Shown one piece after another: positions 33,701 through 42,700 of a stretch of 64,000 bases of DNA (positions within the stretch are counted from its first letter, which is position 1; every line of letters begins with the position of its first letter). Both the position numbers and the translations under genes were made by a program. The DNA is from Acanthococcus lagerstroemiae (taxonomy: Eukaryota > Arthropoda > Insecta > Hemiptera > Eriococcidae): the NCBI GenBank assembly GCA_031841125.1, contig CM063112.1, forward strand, positions 18,440,603 to 18,504,602, given 5' to 3'. The notes below the pieces were generated by a model, which searched no databases, had not been told where the DNA came from, and was given only the letters and a program-made list of their open reading frames with translations.

Positions 33701-36700
33701 TTTACGTCATCGTAAAAGGTCACGCGTTCGATACAACCTAAAACAACTATGTAAAAAACCTGAATTATTGCATGTATATTATGAAAAATGTCATCTAGTC
33801 ATTCGTTTACTTCGTGACGTAGTATTTCCGAAGCAACTTCACACACCTTAGATATACTTTTGTCATTTATTAACCGAATCGTAGTCAGTGGCACTGATAA
33901 AAATAATTAAGTAATACTTTTCAAGGTTCTTTGAATATTTATCAAACTGCTCAGATTTATTTTATCAGTTTTTGTATTGACACCCTTTATCTCAGAGATG
34001 ATGTTTCGAATTGGATTAGCTAACACAGCTCGAAGACGTTCATCAAAATCTACGAGAACATAAGATACCTATAACTAGGAATGGTTCCAAAATTTTCCAA
34101 GGTCTTGAATGTTTATCGGAGTTATCCGCTTAGGTTTACTTTATTGTTTTACAAGCTGAATTTTCCTTTCCTGAAGAGAGACAAAGCTCAAAGATGGGTT
34201 AGGTAACATAACTTGAAAATAGTAATCAAAATCTACAAGAACACCGCAAGGTATCTGGGAATGGTTCCAGAATTGCAATGAGGGTCGGTGAAAGTCCAGT
34301 TGCACTGGAGCACGAACACCAGGTGGAAAAATCCACATTTTTCAAACCTATTGGTACTTATTAGATGTTCAATTATTATTATTATTATTATTATTATTTT
34401 ATTTTTTTTTTTTTTGGGGGGGGGGGGGTTTCAGGGTTTTTCATTTAGATTTTTTGTATTTGCACCAGATGAGAAAATGAAATATCGCCGGCCCTGATTG
34501 CAGTCCTCCATTCTGTAACACAGTGGTATCGATTTGTAATAAAAAGCTGGCTAATAGGGGAAAGTACATAAAAAAATAATCAATCAAATAGTGGAAGCTA
34601 GAAGGAGGGATGGAATGTATCTTCCGTATCTCTTCTCCTATTTCATTATACCTATTGAGACACGGAATCGGAGAGGCTGACACCTGATGGTTGAGTTGAG
34701 AACCTGTCTAGTTTGAGCGGTCAAATAATTCACTCCAATAAGAAAGAATGTACATGTAATGATTTGATCTTTTGAATTTTGAAAAATTTAGAGTTATTGG
34801 AGGGGGTAAATTCTTATTGAAACCATTTTTCTACAACGCTGACTACAAATTAAAACAGATATCGAAACAAACTAACTGGTTTAATCCTCATAAGACTAGA
34901 CCGATCTTGGCTCCCCATGTTAAAGGATAGGAAATATCGATTTTGATCACTTAACTTCCTCACATGTGTTTGTTAGGGTGCGTGCGTGTGTGAAGTGTCA
35001 CGAGCGCTCTCTACATTTCATTCCGCAACTCAGTGCCTTTACGGAATCCGTAAAAACTGAAACTGGTGTTCAGTACCCGGGAGCAGGGACCCCGAAGCCG
35101 GTACCAAAAGCGGCGCCGCTCCAATCTGACTCTGGCGTCAGAGCTCATTTGAACTTAGCTCCGGCTCCCACCAAGATTCTCGGAATTGGCTCCGATTTCG
35201 GTAAATAATTTCTCTCGGCTTTCGACTCCAGCTCCGAGAAAAAAATTTTGATGCTCCAGCTCTACCAAAAATGCGGTTTCTCTAGTCCGTTTTTAAGCAA
35301 TGGGAAGAGTGGAGAAGTACGGTATGATCAGGAATAGGAGGGGGAGGAGATATGAGGTCGAAAAGCTGCTGCCGGAGCTGTCGTGAAAATTCGGAAATCT
35401 GCTCCGTTTCCGACTCCGACTTGTGCAAATAATTTTTTTGAACTCCGACTGCGTCTCTACTAAATTATTTGTGCAAGCTGCTGCTCTTAATTCCTTTGAA
35501 GAACGGTATGTTCCGGATCCGGAACCCTGCTCAATACTGAAGTCAGTAAATTACATTCTTCGGGACTGGCGGTCACCCAAACCGTCATTCAATTACCTAT
35601 TAAGAAAATAAGTCCGCCCTTTCTTCCACGTTTTAGCATGTTTTTATTATTATTATTTTTATTATTATTATTATTTCATTCACGAGTAAATTAATTTGGC
35701 TATGTTTTTGCATTCGTAGTAGTTCAGGGTGCTCAAGAAATGAAATATAGCTCGACTATGAGGTGCAATCAACATACAGCCATACTTATAGTTAGCCGGT
35801 CAAACTTAGTTGTTATCGCATTTATGAAGTCCGAAGTTAATAAGAATTCTTGACAAATACAAAAACCAAAAAAACACCAGTATTTCCAAAGTATTACATA
35901 ACATGCTCACTGTATAAAAGTTAAATATTTAAAGCGATGAATAGACTTTACAATTTTCTAAAAATTGGGGTAAAAACTAATATACGAAAACAATATTTTA
36001 GAATGTAATCTTTGTGCAATGTTGAACAGTCAACTTTGAAAACTACTCAGAACATGTTGCGTAGAATATGCTATGCTTTCAACTGAACACATAGTTTATT
36101 CACCCATCGAATTTCACAATGGTTTCACTGAGAATGTATTTCTATTTATAATATTCGTGCTTGACGAATGATAATTTCAGTATAGAGCTTACATAATCAG
36201 ACCCTGCACAGCTGACCGATTCAATTAAGGAGCTACAAAGGTTAACTCGATAAATTAGGTTAAATGTGCCCACTCGAGTGATTACGAATTTAAAAATATC
36301 GAACAGTGACTATTTATTCTCATTTTTAATATTCTAATTTTATCGTCTCTTGATAAAAACCGAAGGTTGATAAAATCTGAGTGTTTTTAGGTATACCTCA
36401 TATTTTCAAGAAACACGAGATCACAAATGATGTGTTAATGAGTAGTTGGCTTTATACCAAAACATGGCTCCGTGGATTCAGGCAGCCACCACTAAAACGA
36501 ACAAGAATCCGAGAATCGAAGATACTCTGTTTTTCAGGGTGTCCACTTTTTTCCGAGGATAAAATTCCCTGACTTTTCCAGATTTTTCCAGTCCATTTTC
36601 CAACTTTTTCGTAACAAACAAATTATTTAAAAAAAAAGTTCAATTGAGTCTCACAGAGAAAATTAAGCAATACTTTCACATCACAAAATTTTCTTCAAAA

Positions 36701-39700
36701 TTCCCTGACTTTTTCGACTTTCTTTTAAACTTCCCTGACTTTTCCCCGACTTCCAGAAAAGTGGCCACCCTGGTTTCTACACTAACCTATGATTCTGTGA
36801 ACCTAGGCAGATATTTTCACGAAAAACGACTGAAAGAAAGAAAAAATTTTGCTTGAATTCATTCAATTTTGCTTTAGGAGCAATTTGTTTAAAATTTTGT
36901 TCAATATATTGAACCTGATCACGAGCACTGGACGAATAGTTTATGGTACTCGGATATTTTTCTTTAGTGGACAGGGTTGAGTCGACAGAATTTCTTCCAA
37001 TTCATGATACTTTGATCACCTCAGAATATTTGTAAGAACAGTATTAGGACTTGGACCAATGAACTTGAAAAATAAGTTAAATTCTGACTTTCAGTGCCGT
37101 AGCTAGAGGGCTAGGAGGGGAAAGAATATCTGCAGGTGGAGTGAAACAATGAGTTTTTGAATTTTCATCAAATTCAAGTTTGAAAAGTACCTTTTTTGCG
37201 GACCAAGGTAGGTGTAAGTTTCCTCCTCTCACACCTGCGTTTTTCTGAACGTTGATTCTGTTATTTTTCCTTTTTATGTTTTGGAATCAGGGATAAGAAG
37301 GATTCGAATCCATGAATTTCAGATTCAGATTCGATTCCCTTTATGTATTGGTAAATTCGGATTTGGCTCGAAACTTTCGCACCCATGGATTTCAATCTTA
37401 CAGATTTATCGATTCCTTTGTTTATTTTTTCAAAATGAAAATGTTAATGACAGAGGTCAGTTTTAATTTGATCCAGTTTGAATATAAATCCTTTTATATA
37501 CACGCAAGCTCTTTCGGGGCGTTTCCGGGATGGGGTGCGGTATCCCCGGGCTAATTTGGCATGCGTGCAACGCCATACGCCCTTCTATCATCGATACACA
37601 GATAAGTTCTAGAACAGTCTCAGAGAGTTCTAATTTAAAACAAATTTAGAATAGTTTTAAAGAGTCCTACCCAAGACTGCAAAAAATCTTGAAGAGTTTT
37701 TTAAACAAGTTTGTAATAGTGCTGCGAAACCGAGGGAAGGTTATCCCCAGTCAGAATTCAGGAGGAACATCGGTCTCCCTGTAATTTTATAATCTTTAGT
37801 CAGTCAGCATTAAAACAATTCAATATAACAGCCATTTCTATAACCCCGAAGCTGTTGAGGAGCCGAAGCGGTTGGAACCGGGTGTCGGGGTTCGTTTCGG
37901 CCATCATGCGACGGAAGATGGTGGCTGAGTGGTCGAGACAAAGGACGCAAGGAGGAGAAGCGGATGTTGCTGCTGCTACTGCGGCGGCGGATACCATCCA
38001 GCGAAGCTCGCCCGTAGCACCAGGGCTGGAGCAGAGCTCGCCCGCAGTGCAAGGGCTGGAGCTTCAATCGGAAGAGTCTCACACGATGAGTGAGTGAAGA
38101 GGAAGAGGCAGCGCGTCCGGCTGCGGGGGACCTGAAATTTCCAGGCGAGTGCTCTGGGAGCGCGGACCTCGGTCAGTAGGGAACCCCGTGGTGGCTCTGG
38201 CAGGACGCGCGCACCGTTCCGGCCAGGAGAAATGGGGGCTCGGGCCCGGCCCCAAAGCGTTCCCCTCGGTACTGATGCGATGCCCAAAAGGGTAGTTTCC
38301 GTTGCCGGGGGTGCGGTGTCTCAGGGGCCACTTTGGCATGCGTGCATCGCCATACGTCCCACAACACCAGCCATTTCTATAAACTACCCATGCCTGGTTT
38401 TTTTTTCCCTTATTTTTTTAACACCTTTGTTTTCAGTTCCCCCTAACAGAACAACCGTTCGCCAATATTTGTCCTATATATTCAAAATCAATGCTAGAAT
38501 CGTCTTAAACGTGTCTGGAAGATCCTTCAAAAGTCTTAAATCATTTTGCATTAGTCTTAAAAGAATATTAAGCAAGACTGGAATAACTTCAGAGTTCATA
38601 ATGGTTTTCAGGGGTCCTAAACGCAGCGAAATAGTCTTTTGAATTTGTTTCTTCCCTGTCTTCATCTTTGCTTTCTCGTTTTCCTCCAGTAAAAATACCA
38701 TCCATCACTAGTTGTCTTCGTCTAAAACCAGTCTGGAATAATTTTACATGTATTTGGACAAGCCTTCAGAAATCTTAAACAGTTTAAAACAATTTTAGAA
38801 TAAATTTTAAAGAGTTAGCAGCTTTAACGAGTCCTACACAAGACCCGCTGGAATAGCCTATTAAAAAAATCTAGAATATTTTACAGAATGGAAAAATCTG
38901 ACGAGGTCCTAATACCCAAGTTCAGAAGAGTCTTATCAAATCTTGAACAAGTTTGTGGTCGTTTTAGATGAGACTGGAATAGTTCTCAATTCTGACGTAA
39001 GAGAAGAATAGTCTCAGAAGATCATAAACAAATCTAACACATCTAGAAGAGTCTAAAAAAATTTCAACGAGTTTTAAAAAAGCTTATATAAGACTTGAAC
39101 AAGTCTGTAAACAGTTTTACAAATTATACAAGTCTGGAACAATCGTAAACAAATCTGTTGCAGTCTTACAGACTGTTATAGTCTTGCAGAGTCGAAAACG
39201 AGATCGTACTGAATAGGAATGGGATAATCTTCAAGTCTTCAGTAACTGCAAGTGAAGTAATTTTTTATATTTATTTACAGCCTTGATTAGGGATTGCGTC
39301 CCTTAATAAGTGGGTCGCTGCCTAATCTGCCCACCGTGGAGCAGAGGCTTCTGTCACATTTTTCCATATTTTCCTTTCCCTAGCAGTTGTTCCCCAGCGA
39401 GGGCCTAAGGTTTTCAGAAATTCATCTACCCATCGGATAGCTGGTCGTCCTAGATTCCTTTCTCTGTCCAAGGGGATCCACAGAGTGCAAGCAGGGTTCC
39501 ATTTTGTCGGTTATCCTCTAATCATGTGCCTCGCATATCTGTATTTCAATTGTTTTGTTTTGTACCCTATATTCCTTAATCTCGTTTGCTTCCTGATGGA
39601 ACTCATTTTCACCCTATCCTCCAACCTGATCCCCAGCATACTCCTTAGCATTGAATTATATGTTTTTTCCAGACGTTCAGTTTATTTTTTGTTAGTGACC

Positions 39701-42700
39701 ATGTCATATCCGTATGTCAGGGTGCGGACTACACAACTTTCCAAGATTTTTGTTTTGAGCATAATTTTCATTTTACTTTTTAGAATATGTTTTTGTGCCC
39801 AGAAGGATTTCCAGCCATTCGATATTCTTGCACTAATGATTTGGCCAATGTTATTGTTGAATGAAATGATTTGTCCTAGGTATTTGTATTCCTCTACTCT
39901 GTTAATTTTGTCCTCTTCTAGCCATAATTCCTTCTCCCCTGCTTTGTTTGACATAAATTTTGTTTTTGATAAATTCATAGAAAGTCCAAACTCTTGGTTG
40001 CATCCTTTAGTTCTTTCGTCATTTTTTCCATTTCCTCAAAATCCTTAGCAATAATTACAATGTTGTCTGCAAACATTAGATGGTTTCGCCAGCGACCCTG
40101 AACTTTAATCCCTTTCCCCTCCCAATTTAAAGTTCTAAAAATTTGCTCCAGTACGCTGTTGAAGAGGTTCGGGGACAAAGGATCCCCCTGTTTTACACCG
40201 CTTTGGACAGGAAACTTTGTACCCTTCGTGTCCGTTCTCACATAGGCTTCGGAGCAACCATATGAGTAGTTGAGAATTTCAATGATTTTGTTCTGCCAGG
40301 GACTGCCATAGCTTATCATGATAGAGAGAATCAAACACCTTGTTGAAGTCTATAAACATGAGTCACGTCTCTATTTTGTATTCCTTTGCTTTTTCAATAA
40401 TCTGGTTCAGCGATTGGATGTGATCGATTGTGGAAAATTTTTTTCTAAAGCCGCCTTATTCAATAGGTGGTTGGAAGTCTAGTATATTGTTGATGCGCTC
40501 TTTTAAGATTTTCATGAAGATTTTGGCTAAGTTCGAGGATAGGCTAATGGGGCGGTAGTTGTTAATATCCGACCTATCACCTTTTGCAGGATAATGATTT
40601 CGGCTATATTCCACTGTTGTGGGGTTATACCTGTTTCCATTGTTAGATTGAACAGATTTGTTAAAGGTTGCGTTAATGCCTGCCTTAGGATTTTTAAAGT
40701 TTCATTTTGGATATTACCATGGCCAAGTGCTTTACTTATTTTGAGTCACTTCATAGTTTTTTCTACTTCTTCGGACAGGATGGGCAGGACTTGTTCTTTG
40801 TTAGTAGCTTTTTCTCTCCACATATTAGTAATGGTCGTATCAATTTCCAACAAACTCGAAAGCTAATAGTCTTTGAACTGTCTGAAAAAGGCTTCTACAA
40901 GTGTGGAAGGCTTTCAAAGAAGCTTAAAACCATTTTCAACAATTCTGCTCATTCTTGCCCAGTCGTTCCAATATGAACAATAAAACTGAACAAGAAATAT
41001 GCTCAGTATTCACAATCTAACAAAAGCATTTCATATTATCACTTCTGACATCATACAAGCAACCGGTCAAGTTTTCAAACGTCATTCTAATGAGAGTTGT
41101 TCGAGTTAGTGGCTTGCACCTACATGCATGTAAAAAAAAAAACGCAACACTATGTCGAGGGTTATCTTCTCCAAGAAACTGTCACTCCCCAAATCAGGTC
41201 TCAACGACGAAATTGAAAAACTTGATATTTTGTAATTTGACAAAATTCACATCCGTCTTTCTTAATGCGGCGTCCATGCTATGAAAAATCGAAAGCGAAT
41301 GATATCGATGGGGCTAGAGTCGAGTGGAAAGTTGCTTACGTGTGGACGTGACGAAAGAGTCGCCTGAAAGTCGAATCGGTGTCGAATGCAACCCAGAAAA
41401 AGTCAGTCCGGTCAAAGTCAATCGAATGGAGTCGATCGACTCCATTCGGCGTCGTGCGGATGCATCTGATTGCACGACTGATGACGCTTCGTACTTCTTC
41501 GTCGCACATTAAATGTGGACGTACGACGAACCGCCGTGTCAATCAGGTCAGTCGAATCAAACGGAGTCGATCGACTCTATTCGACACAGTGTGGACGCAC
41601 CTTTCGAATCGCTTCGATGGGATCCTTACTACGCATGTGACATGCACAAATAACGAGCTGAAATACCACTTACGCAATTCCGTATCCGTTGGGAATCACT
41701 GGACCAAAACCGCCACCCATTACCAAGTCTGACGAGAGGGTCGACGTAGACAGTACGTTACGGTTGATGAATGTGTAAGCCGGATCCGTGAAAATTTGAG
41801 GCAGTTCTTTGGATTTCTTCTCAGCAAGTTTTCGAAGCGCGAATAAGTGTCTATCGAATCCCTGGCCTGAACGCAGAAATAGATTAATTACTCATTATAA
41901 GTGCCAGATCGAGTCCACTAACAAGCCCGCAGCTTGACTTACCCATAGCAGCATTTTTAACCAGCTCACTGTGTACAGCTGAACAGCTATTAATCATGTT
42001 GCGTAGATCTTCATTACTTGCGGTACAACTGGTGATAGCTTCGCAGAATTTCTAAACCAAATATCAATTACGAATCATTAAAGACGTTAGAATTTCTAAA
42101 AAAATCTAGTACTCGAACTGAATTTGTTTGCTTGATGTGGACAGGCATCGTGTTTTATTCGAGGCACTCTCAAACAGCGGCCAAGGTTTTTAGATATTGT
42201 TCGAAAGTCATGGCTGACTGGCTTTCAATAGAATTCAGCTTTCCTGAGTAATCAAGTTGTGGGCCTCGAAAATGAACTAGAATACCCTCATAGTTTTCTG
42301 TCAACCCTAGACCTATATTTCAGAACTGAAGGTCCAGGTTAGCAGGGAGTTGTCCATGAAGATATTATCGGCAATGTCCATGTTCCATTCAGATATTCAA
42401 TATTACTCAGTAAACAACTGAATAAAGAAGTGACCTTCCCAAAGTTTTGCAGTGCTACAACTAGGATTTCTCGTCAAGAGAATCGAGTTTCAGAGACGTA
42501 GTCAGAATTTTCCAACCGTAGAATAAGATGGGGCTAAGCTTACTAAAACCAACTAAATTTCCAGAAGGGTAGTGGCATCTCACTGGAACCAATCAAGTCG
42601 CCAGAAAAGCAGCATTCCTACTACCCCAGATTACATTCTTTGTATTCTGACTTCTTTCTATCCGATCGTCTTACCTTGGTTTCAAGAGTGCAAGGTCTCA

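Larger units (their letters stand above)
37600..40970. repeat. Degenerate GTCTTGAA-type tract, interrupted by two retroelements
   Basis: Segments 37600-37735, 38455-39240 and 40855-40970 share the recurrent words GTCTTAAA, AGTCTTGAA, AAGAGTC, GAACAAGT and GTCTGGAA at ~15-30-base spacing. The gaps are filled by the short retroelement (37844-38369 with flank) and by the RTE-like LINE (39255-40855), so the tract predates both. It is in the CPT2 last intron. Confidence 0.6.

Noticed and set aside
33639..33851. 70-codon basic open frame
   Set aside because: No motif, no splice support, and no relation to the neighbouring genes.
37855..38339. Several open frames on both strands in a GC-rich island
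   Set aside because: They lie inside a retroelement bounded by 13-base target duplications; GC richness alone removes stops. A short ORF fragment is possible but no gene is claimed.
39485..40048. 187-codon plus-strand open frame rich in hydrophobic residues
   Set aside because: It is antisense to the RTE-like reverse transcriptase on the minus strand; the hydrophobic look is the complement of Lys/Asn/Glu codons.
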